Positions 48,353 to 58,935 of a DNA stretch of 64,000 nucleotides are shown here, one piece after another (the first letter of the stretch is position 1; every line of letters begins with the position of its first letter). The DNA is taken from positions 124,001 through 188,000 of the forward strand of contig CAVRJB010000005.1 in assembly GCA_963721385.1 (NCBI GenBank). Direction: 5' to 3'. The position numbers and the translations under genes were made by a program. The notes beneath the pieces were generated by a model. It did no database searches, had not been told where the DNA came from, and saw nothing but the letters and a program-made list of their open reading frames with translations. The DNA comes from DAOMFB01 sp963721385. Its GTDB lineage: Bacteria; Acidobacteriota; Thermoanaerobaculia; UBA5066.

Positions 48353-49426
48353 ATGACACGACCCGATTCCCGGATCCCGGTGGCGGTCCTCGGCGCGACC
48401 GGCGCCGTCGGGCAGCGGCTCGTCTCGCTGCTCGAGGGCCACCCGCGCTTCGTCCTCGCGGAGGTGGCGGCCTCCGAGCGCTCGGCCGGGAAGAGCTATC
48501 TCGAGGCGACCCGCTGGATCCTCGCGGGCGACGTCCCGAGGGAGGCGCGGGATCTCGTCGTGACGGCGGTGGACGCGGACTTCGCGTCGCCCGTCCTGCT
48601 CTCGGGACTCGACGCGGCCGTCGCCGACACGATCGAGCCTCTGCAGGCCGGGCGCGGGAAGATGGTGGTGTCGAACACGAAGTCGTTCCGGATGCGGCCC
48701 GACGTCCCGCTCGTCATCCCCGAGGTGAACGCGGACCACCTCGTCCTCCTGGACGGGCAGCCGACGCGCGCGTCGGGCGGCGGCATCGTCACGAACCCGA
48801 ACTGCTCGGTGGTGGGCCTCGCGATGGCGCTGGCGCCGCTCCACCGCGCCTTCGGCGTCGAATCGGTCGCCGTGACGACGCTGCAGGCGCTCTCGGGCGC
48901 CGGATATCCGGGCGTCCCGTCGCTCGACGCGAACGCGAACGTCATCCCGTTCATCGAGGGCGAGGAGGAGAAGATCGAGCGCGAGCCGAAGAAGATCCTC
49001 GGCCACCTCGAAGCCGGGCACGTCGTGGACGCCGATTTCCCGATCAGCGTGTCGGTGAACCGGGTGCCCGTGCGCGATGGCCACACCGAGTCGGTCTTCC
49101 TCAAGCTCAAGTCGAAGGCCTCTCTCGCGGACGTGAGGGCCGCGCTCGAGAACTTCACCGGCGAGCCGCAGCGGCTGAAGCTCCCGTCGGCCCCCGTCCG
49201 GCCCATCGCCGTGCGCGACGAGCGCGACCGCCCGCAGCCCATCCGCGACGTCGACGCCGGCGCCGGCATGACGGTCACGGTCGGACGCCTGCGGTCCGAC
49301 CCGGTCTACGACGTCCGTTTCACTCTTCTCGTCCACAACACGATTCGCGGCGCGGCGGGGGCAGCGCTCCTGAACGCCGAGCTTCTCGCGGCGACCGGGC
49401 GGCTGGCGGTTCCGACCCGGAGATGA
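48353..49426 (+). CDS. asd: Aspartate-semialdehyde dehydrogenase (long-branch type)
   Basis: It reduces aspartyl phosphate to aspartate semialdehyde, the shared precursor of lysine/DAP, methionine, threonine and isoleucine. The 357-residue protein starts with AVLGATGAVGQRLVSLL. The catalytic Cys lies in TNPNCSVVGLAMAL (around residue 145), and the substrate His in HTESVF. VTTLQALSGAGYPGVPSLD is characteristic of the archaeal/fungal-like branch, not of E. coli Asd. ATG 48353 has AAGGAG 6 bases upstream. The stop overlaps lysC as ATGA. Expression is probably set by the leader upstream. Confidence 0.95.
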   Translation: MTRPDSRIPVAVLGATGAVGQRLVSLLEGHPRFVLAEVAASERSAGKSYLEATRWILAGDVPREARDLVVTAVDADFASPVLLSGLDAAVADTIEPLQAGRGKMVVSNTKSFRMRPDVPLVIPEVNADHLVLLDGQPTRASGGGIVTNPNCSVVGLAMALAPLHRAFGVESVAVTTLQALSGAGYPGVPSLDANANVIPFIEGEEEKIEREPKKILGHLEAGHVVDADFPISVSVNRVPVRDGHTESVFLKLKSKASLADVRAALENFTGEPQRLKLPSAPVRPIAVRDERDRPQPIRDVDAGAGMTVTVGRLRSDPVYDVRFTLLVHNTIRGAAGAALLNAELLAATGRLAVPTRR

Positions 49427-50784
49427 ACGTCCTCAAGTTCGGCGGGACGTCGGTGGGATCGGCGGAGCGGGTTGCCGGCGTCGCCGATCTCGTGGCCGCG
49501 CGCCGGGCGGACACGCCGCTCGTCGTCGTCTCGGCGATGGCGGGGGTGACGGACCTGCTGGAGGCGTTGAAGAGCTCCTCGAAAGCGAGGGACCGGGCGG
49601 CCGCCGAGGCGTCCATCGACGTCCTCGCGACTCGGCACCGCGTCGCGCTCGACGCCCTCGCACTGCCGAACGACGACGCGCAGGCCTGCGCGCAGAACCT
49701 CGAGGGGGAGCTCCGACGCGTTCGGGACCTCTCTTTGGGAATCTCCCTGCTCGAAGAGATCTCTCCTCGCACGTCGGATGCGCTCCTCGCCATGGGCGAG
49801 CTCGTCTCTTCGCGATTCGTCGCCGCCGCGCTCCGCGCGCGCGGCGCCCGGGCCGTCTGGATCGATCCACGCGACATCCTCGCGACCGACGCGGCGTACG
49901 GCGCGGCCATGCCCGACGAGAAGGAGACGACGCGCCGCGTCGCGGCCCGCGTCGTGCCGGAGCTTGCGGCCGGGCGGACGGTCGTCACCGGGGGCTTCGT
50001 CGGCGCGGCCCCCGATGGCTCGACGACGACGCTCGGCCGCGGCGGGTCGGACTTCTCGGCGGCGATCCTCGGCGCGGCGCTCGCCGATTCGGGGCAGCCG
50101 GTCGAGGCGATCGAGATCTGGACAGACGTGGACGGCATCCTGACCGCCGACCCGCGGGTCGTCCCCGCCGCGAAGCTCCTCGACGAGGTCGTCTATGCGG
50201 AGGCCGCCGAGCTGGCGTTCTTCGGTGCGAAGGTCCTCCACCCGGCGACGATCCGCCCGGCCGTCTCGCGCGGGATCCCGGTCGCGGTCCGGAACACGTT
50301 CAGGCCGGAGGCGAAGGGAACCGTCGTCCGGGCGGACGCGCCGGGCGCCGGCGTCCGCGCGGTCGCGATGCGGAAGGGCGTCGCCGCGCTCTTCCTCGGC
50401 AACCCGCGGATGCTCTTCGCCCACGGCTACGCGGCCCGCGTCTTCTCGGTTTTCGAGAGGCTCCGCGTGCCGGTCGACGTCATCACGACGAGCGAGGTCT
50501 CGATCTCGGTGACGGTCGACGGGAAGGCGCCGCTCGATCTCCTCGCGGAGCAGCTGTCCGAGCTGGCGGAGGTCACGATCCTCCGGCACCTCGCCGTCGT
50601 CTCGGTCGTCGGCCGGAAGATCCGGACGACCCCCGGCATCGCGCATCGCGTGTTCGGCGCCCTCGGCGGCGTCAACGTCGTCCTCATCTCGCAGGGGGCG
50701 TCGGACACGAACATCACCTTCGTCGTCGGCGAGGACGACGCGGCCGAGGCGGTCCGCCGCCTCCACCGGGAGTTTTTCGAATGA
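49423..50784 (+). CDS. lysC: Aspartate kinase
   Basis: It phosphorylates aspartate to open the aspartate-family pathway. The 453-residue protein has KFGGTSVGSAERV at the N-terminus, the nucleotide/substrate loop TTTLGRGGSDFSAAILGAAL and EIWTDVDGILTADPRVVPAA. Two C-terminal ACT domains (about 310-453) include VFSVFERLRVPVDVITTSEV and VNVVLISQGASDTNITFVV. These ACT domains bind end-product amino acids, usually lysine, so feedback inhibition is expected. No homoserine dehydrogenase domain is fused. ATG 49423 overlaps asd, and its end overlaps dapB, both as ATGA. Confidence 0.96.
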   Translation: MNVLKFGGTSVGSAERVAGVADLVAARRADTPLVVVSAMAGVTDLLEALKSSSKARDRAAAEASIDVLATRHRVALDALALPNDDAQACAQNLEGELRRVRDLSLGISLLEEISPRTSDALLAMGELVSSRFVAAALRARGARAVWIDPRDILATDAAYGAAMPDEKETTRRVAARVVPELAAGRTVVTGGFVGAAPDGSTTTLGRGGSDFSAAILGAALADSGQPVEAIEIWTDVDGILTADPRVVPAAKLLDEVVYAEAAELAFFGAKVLHPATIRPAVSRGIPVAVRNTFRPEAKGTVVRADAPGAGVRAVAMRKGVAALFLGNPRMLFAHGYAARVFSVFERLRVPVDVITTSEVSISVTVDGKAPLDLLAEQLSELAEVTILRHLAVVSVVGRKIRTTPGIAHRVFGALGGVNVVLISQGASDTNITFVVGEDDAAEAVRRLHREFFE

Positions 50785-51533
50785 GAGCGCTCCTCGTCGG
50801 CTACGGGAAGATGGGGAAGGCGGTCGAGGCGGTCCTGCTCGAACGGGGCCACGACGTCGCGGGGCGGATCGACGAGGGGGACCGACCGGGAGATCTCTTT
50901 GAAAGTGAATCGGGCGCGAGGGCACGTGCGTCCGCTTCGAGCAGACCTGCCGCCGCGGAAATCGCGTTTGAGTTCACGACGCCCGCGTCGGCCGAGGAGC
51001 TCGTGTCGTTCCTGCTTTCCAGGCATCTTCCGGTCGTCTCGGGCACCACGGGATGGGATGTGGCACCTGCACTTCGGATGGCTCGGGAGCAGCAGACTCC
51101 TTTTCTTCATTCCCCGAACTTCTCGATCGGCGTCGCCGTCATGAAGCGCCTCGCGCTGCGCGCCGCGGAGCTTCTCGCTCCCTTCCCCGGGTTCGAGCCG
51201 GGAATCCTCGAGCGGCACCATTCGGCCAAGAAGGACGCCCCGTCGGGGACCGCGAAGCTCCTCGCGGCGGCGGTGGAGTCCTCGCGTCCGGGTGCGACGG
51301 TCCCGGTCGTCGCCCTTCGGCAGGGGGGACAGCCCGGCGAGCACGTTCTCTTCTTCGAGGGAGCCGACGAGACTCTGGAGATCGCCCACCGCGCGCGGTC
51401 GCGCGCGATCTTCGCGGCGGGTGCGGTCGCCGCCGCAGAATGGCTCCTCTCGAGCGGCCGCCAGGGCCCCGCGACGTTCGACGAATTCCTCGACGCCCTC
51501 TCGAGCCGTTCACGAGAAAGGAAACCCCGATGA
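50781..51533 (+). CDS. dapB: 4-hydroxy-tetrahydrodipicolinate reductase
   Basis: It reduces the DapA product with NAD(P)H. The 250-residue enzyme is a little shorter than E. coli DapB. It shows a compact Rossmann start LLVGYGKMGKAVEAVLLERG, then EFTTPASAEE, SGTTGW and the catalytic ERHHSAKKDAPSGTA block with the His-Lys pair. Each end overlaps a neighbour as ATGA, so it is fully embedded in the lysine operon. Confidence 0.94.
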   Translation: MRALLVGYGKMGKAVEAVLLERGHDVAGRIDEGDRPGDLFESESGARARASASSRPAAAEIAFEFTTPASAEELVSFLLSRHLPVVSGTTGWDVAPALRMAREQQTPFLHSPNFSIGVAVMKRLALRAAELLAPFPGFEPGILERHHSAKKDAPSGTAKLLAAAVESSRPGATVPVVALRQGGQPGEHVLFFEGADETLEIAHRARSRAIFAAGAVAAAEWLLSSGRQGPATFDEFLDALSSRSRERKPR

Positions 51534-52471
51534 CCACGCCTCCGCTGCCCGCCCGGCTCTCCGGTGTCTTCACCGCCCTGATCACCCCGTTCGACGACTC
51601 CGGCGCCCTGGACGAGACGGCCCTCCGTCGACTCGTGAAACGGCAGATCGACGGCGGCGTCGCCGGCCTCGTCCCCTGCGGGACGACCGGGGAGGCGGTC
51701 ACGCTCGACGCCGACGAGCACGAGCGGGTCGTGGCCGTCACGGCGGAGACGGCGCGGACCGCGGGCCGCGCCGTCCGCGTCATCGCGGGATGCGGGTCGA
51801 ACGACACGAAAAAGGCGCAGAGGCTGGCCGAGCGCTGCCGGAAGGCCGGCGCCGACATGCTTCTCGTCGTCACCCCGTACTACAACAAGCCGACGCCCCG
51901 CGGCCTCATCGAGCACTTCAAGGCGGTGGCCGACGCCGGGAGGCTCCCGGTCGTCGTCTACAACGTGCCGGGGCGGACGGGGCTGAACATGCTCCCCGAC
52001 ACGGTCCTCGCCCTCGCCGAGGACCCGCGCATCGTCGGGGTGAAGGAAGCCTCGGGGAGTCTCGACCAGGCCTGCGAGATCCTCCGCGCGCGGCCGTCGG
52101 GCTTCTCCGTCCTTTCGGGCGAGGACTCGCTCGCAATACCCATGATCGCGTGCGGCGCCGACGGCCTGATCGCGGTCGTCTCGAACGAGGCCCCGCGGGC
52201 CACCGCGGAGCTGGTCCGGGCGGGTCTCGCCGGCGACCGCGAGCGGGCTTCCGCTCTCCAGGCGAAGCTCTTCCCCCTCATGCGCGCGAACTTCCGCGAG
52301 TCGAACCCGATCCCGGCGAAGTGGGCGATGCAGCGGCTCGGCCTCTGCCGCGGCACGTTGCGGCTGCCGCTCGTCCCGCTCTCGGCGGCGCATCACGCGG
52401 CCGTGGAGGAGGCGATGAAGTCCGCCGGGCTTCTCGACGCCGCGGGAGCGCCGCTTCCGGAGGCCGCATGA
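51530..52471 (+). CDS. dapA: 4-hydroxy-tetrahydrodipicolinate synthase
   Basis: It condenses pyruvate with aspartate semialdehyde, the commitment step of lysine/DAP synthesis. The 313-residue TIM barrel shows GVFTALITPFDD, PCGTTGEAVTLD, the proton-relay Tyr in VTPYYNKPTPRG, YNVPGRTG, and the Schiff-base lysine in GVKEASGSLDQ (around residue 170). ATG 51530 overlaps dapB and has AAAGGA upstream. A longer reading frame from 51053 is only run-on through dapB. The tail (about 20 residues) is Ala-rich. Confidence 0.96.
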   Translation: MTTPPLPARLSGVFTALITPFDDSGALDETALRRLVKRQIDGGVAGLVPCGTTGEAVTLDADEHERVVAVTAETARTAGRAVRVIAGCGSNDTKKAQRLAERCRKAGADMLLVVTPYYNKPTPRGLIEHFKAVADAGRLPVVVYNVPGRTGLNMLPDTVLALAEDPRIVGVKEASGSLDQACEILRARPSGFSVLSGEDSLAIPMIACGADGLIAVVSNEAPRATAELVRAGLAGDRERASALQAKLFPLMRANFRESNPIPAKWAMQRLGLCRGTLRLPLVPLSAAHHAAVEEAMKSAGLLDAAGAPLPEAA

Positions 52472-53235
52472 CGCGCGACGAGGTCTTCGCCCTCCTCGAC
52501 TCCCTCGAGCGCGGGGAGGTGCGCGCCGCCGCGCCCGACTCGAACGGGCGCTGGGTGCCGAACCGGGCCGTGAAAGAGGCGATCCTCGCCGCGTTCCGGA
52601 TCGGGACCGACGTGGACCTGATCGCCGGGCCGCTCTCCTTCCGCGACCGCGACACGCTGCCGCCCCGGCGGCCGCTCCCTCATGGGGTGCGCGTCGTTCC
52701 GGGGGGCACCGCGATCCGGCGCGGGGCGTATCTGGCGAGGGGCGTCGTCGTGATGCCGCCGGCATACGTCAACGTCGGCGCTTATGTGGACGAAGGGTCG
52801 ATGATCGACAGCCACGCCCTCGTCGGCTCCTGCGCGCAAGTCGGCAGGCGCGTCCACCTTTCGGCGGCGGCGCAGGTCGGCGGCGTCCTGGAGCCGGTCG
52901 GGGCCGTCCCCGTCGTGATCGAGGACGACGTCTTCGTCGGCGGCGGCGTCGGGATCTACGAAGGGGTCTGCGTGAGGCGCCGGGCCGTTCTCGCGTCCGG
53001 CGTCGTCCTGACGGGCTCGTCGGTCGTCTTCGACCTCGTGCACGAGCGCGAGCTCCGCGGCACGGCCGATACACCGCTGACGATTCCCGAAGGCGCCGTC
53101 GTCGTTCCCGGTGCGCGCCCGGCGCCCGGAGCGTGGGCGAAGGAGCGCGGCCTCTCGCTCTCCGCGGCGGTCATCGTCAAGTACCGGGATGAGAAGACGG
53201 ACGCCAAGACGACACTGGAGGGAGCGCTTCGGTGA
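52468..53235 (+). CDS. dapD: Tetrahydrodipicolinate N-succinyltransferase
   Basis: The first enzyme of the succinylase branch of DAP synthesis; it uses succinyl-CoA. The 255-residue trimeric protein has an N-terminal helical domain (GRWVPNRAVKEAILAAFRIG) and a left-handed beta-helix of hexapeptide repeats: PPAYVNVGAYVDEGSMIDSH, GRRVHLSAAAQVGGVLEP and VVIEDDVFVGGGVGIYEG. The choice of DapD means dapC, dapE and dapF activities are needed; none is here, though ArgD could supply DapC activity. ATG 52468 overlaps dapA. Confidence 0.95.
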   Translation: MTRDEVFALLDSLERGEVRAAAPDSNGRWVPNRAVKEAILAAFRIGTDVDLIAGPLSFRDRDTLPPRRPLPHGVRVVPGGTAIRRGAYLARGVVVMPPAYVNVGAYVDEGSMIDSHALVGSCAQVGRRVHLSAAAQVGGVLEPVGAVPVVIEDDVFVGGGVGIYEGVCVRRRAVLASGVVLTGSSVVFDLVHERELRGTADTPLTIPEGAVVVPGARPAPGAWAKERGLSLSAAVIVKYRDEKTDAKTTLEGALR

Positions 53236-53247
53236 AGAGGTCGGGAG

Positions 53248-54549
53248 ATGACACGCGGCCCGCGGCCGCGCCTGCCTAGAGGGATGACAGGCGATTCGGT
53301 CATTCGTCTCGCGGCGGAGCGGTTCGGGACGCCGTTCTATCTGTACGACTTCGACGTGATCGAGGCGCGCGTGCGAGCCCTTCGCGCCTCTCTCGGCGCG
53401 CGCTTCGAGATCGCGTACGCCGTCAAGGCCAACCCGTCGCTCGGGGTCCTCTCCTTCCTGAGCAGGTTGGGTCTCTCTTCGGACGTCGCATCGAGGGGCG
53501 AGCTCCTGGCGGCGCGGCGGGCCGGCTTCGCTCCCTCGAAGATCCTCTCGACCGGCCCGGCGAAAACCGATGCGGACCTCGAAGCGCTCGTCTCGGCCGG
53601 CGTCTCCCAGATCCACGTTGAAGGGGAATGGGAGCTGGACGAGCTGGAGAAGATCGGCGCCCGGCTCCGCCGGCGCATTCCGGTCGGGCTTCGCCTGAAT
53701 CCGCCGTGGGGAATCGCCGAGAAGCGGGTCATCATCGGCGGCCCCGGCGCCGGGAAGTTCGGCTTCGACCTGGCCTCCGCCCGGAGAGTCCTTCGAAACA
53801 AGGAGAACTTCCCCCACCTGGAGATTTGCGGATTCCAGGTCTTCAACGCCTCGAACGTTCTCGACGCGCGGCTCCTCGTCGAGAACACGCGCCGCGTTCT
53901 GGCACTTGCGCTCTCGCTTTCGAAGGCATACGACGTTTCGCTCCGCTCCGTCGATTTCGGCGGCGGCTTCGGGATTCCCTACGCCGACGGCGAGAGACCG
54001 CTGGACCTCGGAATGCTGAGAAGGGGGCTTTCGGCCGTGGCCCGCGACGTAGCGCTCGAGCCGGGGCTTTCGGGCGTCCGGCTCGTGTTCGAGCCCGGCC
54101 GCTTTCTGGTCGCCGATGGCGGGACGTACGTCGTGAAGGTGCTCGGCAGAAAGCGGAGCCGCGGCGTCGACTACGTTCTCGTCGACGGCGGCGTCCATCA
54201 CTTCCTGCGTCCGGTTCTCCTCGAGTGCCCGCACCGTGTCAGGCGCGTGCCGGCGAAGAGCGGAGCCCGCCCCCGCCCCTCTTCCCCTTCGAAGAAATCC
54301 CTGGTTCTCGCAGGTCCCCTTTGCACGAGCCTCGACGTTCTGCACCCGAACGCCCGCCTCCCGCTCCCGGCGCGCGGCGACTTCCTCGCATTCGAAAGCG
54401 CGGGGGCCTACGGTTTTTCCGAGTCGATGCCGCTCTTCCTCTCCCACGAATGGCCGGCCGAGGTCGGCCTCCGGAAGGGGAATCTCTCCCGCCTCCGACA
54501 AGCGCCCTCGGTGAAGTCTCTGCTCGACGCCCAGCGCGCACCGTTCTGA
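53248..54549 (+). CDS. lysA: Fold-type III PLP decarboxylase, probable diaminopimelate decarboxylase (atypical)
   Basis: A 433-residue alanine-racemase-fold enzyme: the PLP lysine in AYAVKANPSL (around residue 62), FGGGFGIPYADG, EPGRFLVADGGTYVVKVLG, a catalytic Cys in GPLCTSLDVL, and ESAGAYGFSESMPLFLSHEW. Being last in asd-lysC-dapB-dapA-dapD argues for LysA. However, the GAYG segment lacks the usual GAYG..xxYN ending and resembles decarboxylases of polysaccharide/exosortase loci. It also starts 12 bases after dapD instead of overlapping. ATG 53248 has GAGG 7 bases upstream; ATG 53284 is an alternative. Base use looks slightly less GC-biased than in the dap genes. Confidence 0.75.
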   Translation: MTRGPRPRLPRGMTGDSVIRLAAERFGTPFYLYDFDVIEARVRALRASLGARFEIAYAVKANPSLGVLSFLSRLGLSSDVASRGELLAARRAGFAPSKILSTGPAKTDADLEALVSAGVSQIHVEGEWELDELEKIGARLRRRIPVGLRLNPPWGIAEKRVIIGGPGAGKFGFDLASARRVLRNKENFPHLEICGFQVFNASNVLDARLLVENTRRVLALALSLSKAYDVSLRSVDFGGGFGIPYADGERPLDLGMLRRGLSAVARDVALEPGLSGVRLVFEPGRFLVADGGTYVVKVLGRKRSRGVDYVLVDGGVHHFLRPVLLECPHRVRRVPAKSGARPRPSSPSKKSLVLAGPLCTSLDVLHPNARLPLPARGDFLAFESAGAYGFSESMPLFLSHEWPAEVGLRKGNLSRLRQAPSVKSLLDAQRAPF

Positions 54550-54578
54550 GGCGCGGACTCGACGGCGGCCCGCTCGCA

Positions 54579-54584
54579 TACAAT
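54579..54584 (+). promoter_or_regulatory. -10 element for leaderless mutase mRNA
   Basis: TACAAT ends 7 bases before ATG 54592, with no ribosome-binding site, suggesting transcription begins at the start codon. Confidence 0.45.
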
Positions 54585-54591
54585 TCCTGAC

Positions 54592-56295
<1,704 letters not shown>

Positions 56296-56328
56296 GGCAT
56301 TTCCGGTCCCGGCGCGGATCTTGCGCGG

Positions 56329-56334
56329 TATCCT
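56329..56334 (+). promoter_or_regulatory. -10 element for leaderless TPR-protein mRNA
   Basis: TATCCT ends 7 bases before ATG 56342; no Shine-Dalgarno intervenes. Confidence 0.4.
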
Positions 56335-56341
56335 CAACACG

Positions 56342-58291
56342 ATGTCGTTTCGGCGCATGCTTCTCCTTCTCGTCGCGCTCCTCGCCGGCGTTCCGGCAGC
56401 GGCCGAGCCCCCGGCCAGGCCGCTGACACCCGCCGAGGCGAAGAAGCGCGACGCGGTCCAGCTCTTCCTCGAGGCCAAGCTCCACGCACAGGAGAGCGAG
56501 TTCGAGGAAGCCCTGAAGTACTTCCGGAAGGCCGTGGAGCTGGACCCGCAGGACGCCGCGCTCCGGGCCGAGTTCGCCGAGCTGCTCCGCGACCTCTCGA
56601 TCTTCCCCGAGGCCGAAAAGGAGGCGCGGAAGGCGGTGGAGCTCTCGCCCACGAACCCGGCGGCCCTCCGGGTGCTCGGCCAGGTGCTCCTCGCCACGGC
56701 GAAGGACAAAGCCGGCTACGAAGCCGCGGCCGGCGTGCTCCGGAAGGCGAACGAGGTGCTGCCAGGCGACACGCAGACGGCGATCTCGTACGCCCAGATC
56801 CTGCTCCGGCTCGACCGTCCGGCCGAGGCGGCAGCCGTCCTCGAGCGGGTCCTCGAAAAAGGCCGCGGCCCTGGGATGTACCTGATGTACGGCGAGGCGC
56901 TCTCCAAGAGCGGTCGCTTTGCAGAGGCCGAGGAGCTCTATCAGTCGCTCCTCAGGATGGAGCCGGAGAACCGCGCGGCCGCACTGGGGCTTCTCCAGCT
57001 CTACGAGCGGTCCCGGCAATGGGACAAGGCGATCCCGGTCGTACAGGGGTTCGTCAAGGCCCAGCCCCAGAACCTCGGCCTGAAGACGCAGTTCGCATCG
57101 CTCCTCCTCCGCGCGCGGAGGTTTCCGGAGGCAAAGAAAGTCCTCGACGAGGTGCTCGCGACGGACCCGGGAAACCGTGAGGCGCTCCGGCTGACCGCGG
57201 CGTTCCTCTCCGAGACGCGCGAGACGGACAAGGCGGACGCCACTCTCAAGAAGCTCGAGTCGCTCGATCCCGACGACCCCGACGTCACCTTCCGCCGAGC
57301 CCTCAACTTCGTCGAGGCGCGCCGGCTCGACGAGGCGGAGAAGCTCCTGAGGGAGCTGCGCGCCCGGCTGGTGGCGAACGGGGGGAAGGCGCCGGAGCTC
57401 GGGCAGGTGGACGGGCAGCTCGGCTACGTGGCGTTTCTGAGGAAGGACTACGACGCCGCCGCCGGGCTTCTCACGCCCCGCCTCGTCGATGACGACGGGC
57501 TGAACCAGCAGGCCTTCAACATCCTCGCCCAGATCGCCCGTGACCGCGAGCGCCCCGCCGACGGCGTGAAGCTCGCCGAAGAGGCATTGAAGAGGTCGAA
57601 GCGGACGCCGGTCGTCGTCTCGACGCTGGCGGAGTTCAAGCGGCGCTCCGCATCGGCCGCAGACAAGGCCGAGGGCGAGAAGATGCTCGTCGCGCTGGCC
57701 GCCGAAGGGCGCGAAGGGGCCCTCGCTTCCGCGGACGCGTGGCAGCGCCTCGAAGCCTACGACCGCGCGGCCGCGACGGCCGCGGCGGCGCTCGAGACCT
57801 ACCGGGACGACCCCGAGCTCCTCTTCCGGCTCGCGGCGTCGCTCGAGCGCGAAAAGAAGACGGCCGAGGCGGTCGCCGCCTTCGAGCGGCTGATCACCGT
57901 CCGCCCCGACCACGCGCCGGCCCTGAACTACCTCGGTTACATGTGGGCCGAACGCGGCGAAAACCTGCCGCGCGCGAACGAGTTGATCAAGAAGGCGGTC
58001 GACCTCGATCCGAACAACGGCGCCTACCTCGACTCGCTCGGCTGGGTCTGCTATCAGTCGGGCCGGCTGAACGAGGCGGAGAAGTACCTGCTCGAGGCCG
58101 CGGAGCTGAACCCCGACGACCCCACCATCGCGGAGCACCTCGGCGACGTCTACGAGAAGCGCGGAGAGGTCGGGAAGGCCCGCGAGGCGTGGAAGCGGGC
58201 GCTTTCGCTGAAGCCGGAGGACGGCGGGAAGAAGCTCGAGGAGAACCTCCGCCGCACCTCCGGGGTCGCCGACAACCTCGAAAAGAAGTGA
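56342..58291 (+). CDS. Secreted tetratricopeptide-repeat protein
   Basis: The 649-residue precursor has a Sec signal (MLLLLVALLAGVPAAAEP) and at least a dozen TPR helices across the rest. Clear examples are EEALKYFRKAVELDPQDAAL, EAEKEARKAVELSPTNPAAL, EAEELYQSLLRMEPENRAAA and NEAEKYLLEAAELNPDDPTI. The last four are close to consensus. It is most likely a periplasmic scaffold. Its stop overlaps the downstream lipoprotein gene as GTGA, so it probably works with envelope lipoprotein transport. ATG 56342 follows a leaderless-type -10. Confidence 0.85.
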   Translation: MSFRRMLLLLVALLAGVPAAAEPPARPLTPAEAKKRDAVQLFLEAKLHAQESEFEEALKYFRKAVELDPQDAALRAEFAELLRDLSIFPEAEKEARKAVELSPTNPAALRVLGQVLLATAKDKAGYEAAAGVLRKANEVLPGDTQTAISYAQILLRLDRPAEAAAVLERVLEKGRGPGMYLMYGEALSKSGRFAEAEELYQSLLRMEPENRAAALGLLQLYERSRQWDKAIPVVQGFVKAQPQNLGLKTQFASLLLRARRFPEAKKVLDEVLATDPGNREALRLTAAFLSETRETDKADATLKKLESLDPDDPDVTFRRALNFVEARRLDEAEKLLRELRARLVANGGKAPELGQVDGQLGYVAFLRKDYDAAAGLLTPRLVDDDGLNQQAFNILAQIARDRERPADGVKLAEEALKRSKRTPVVVSTLAEFKRRSASAADKAEGEKMLVALAAEGREGALASADAWQRLEAYDRAAATAAAALETYRDDPELLFRLAASLEREKKTAEAVAAFERLITVRPDHAPALNYLGYMWAERGENLPRANELIKKAVDLDPNNGAYLDSLGWVCYQSGRLNEAEKYLLEAAELNPDDPTIAEHLGDVYEKRGEVGKAREAWKRALSLKPEDGGKKLEENLRRTSGVADNLEKK

Positions 58292-58935
58292 GGCGCGCGG
58301 CGCCGGCCGTCCTCGCGGCTGCCCTCCTTGCCGCCGCCTGCGCGACGGCGCCGCCTCCGGTCGCCGTCGGTGCGATCGAGGCGGCTCCCTACGTCGCGCG
58401 GTGGGAGGAGCGGCGCGCCGAGGCGTACGGGCCGCGTCGGCTCAAGGGGCTCTACAAGGGGGAGGCGGCGCCGAAGGTCGGGGCGATCGTGAGGGGGTAC
58501 CTTTCCGTCTGGTGGGACGGGTCGACTCTCGTCTGGAGGGCCTCTGCCCCTCTCGCGGGCGACTTTCGCGCCGGCCGGATGAGCCTCGTTCCCGGCGGCG
58601 AAAACGTCTCGCCCTTCCCGGGACGGCTCGCCCCGGCGGACGCCATCGGCGCGCTGCTCGGTGTTCTCGACCTTTCCGCCGCCGGGCGGCCGGTGGAACG
58701 CGCCGGAGACGTCGTCACGATCCGCCTCGACGACGACGGCCGCGCGGCGCAGTTCGGAGCGGACGGGCGGATCGTCACGCTCCTCTTCCCGGGCCGGACC
58801 CGGGTCACGCTGGAGCCCGCGCGGCCGCTCCCGCTCCGCGTCGACGCTACGGGGCCCGGCGGAACGGCGTCGCTCGCCCTCGAGAGCTGGGCCGAGTGGC
58901 CGGCTGGCGAGGCGATCCCGGGAGGCGGGGCGTGA
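58288..58935 (+). CDS. Outer-membrane lipoprotein, LolB-like by position
   Basis: The 215-residue precursor has a lipobox signal (AVLAAALLAAAC, Cys at about residue 18). The mature part is beta-rich, with GYLSVWWDGSTLVWRASAPL early and strands resembling the half-barrel of LolA/LolB proteins. The next genes are ispE and prs; in E. coli, lolB-ispE-prs stand in the same order. LolB inserts lipoproteins into the outer membrane. The identification rests on synteny plus the lipobox; sequence identity is not obvious to me. GTG 58288 overlaps the TPR gene, and its end overlaps ispE, both as GTGA. Confidence 0.6.
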   Translation: MRRAAPAVLAAALLAAACATAPPPVAVGAIEAAPYVARWEERRAEAYGPRRLKGLYKGEAAPKVGAIVRGYLSVWWDGSTLVWRASAPLAGDFRAGRMSLVPGGENVSPFPGRLAPADAIGALLGVLDLSAAGRPVERAGDVVTIRLDDDGRAAQFGADGRIVTLLFPGRTRVTLEPARPLPLRVDATGPGGTASLALESWAEWPAGEAIPGGGA

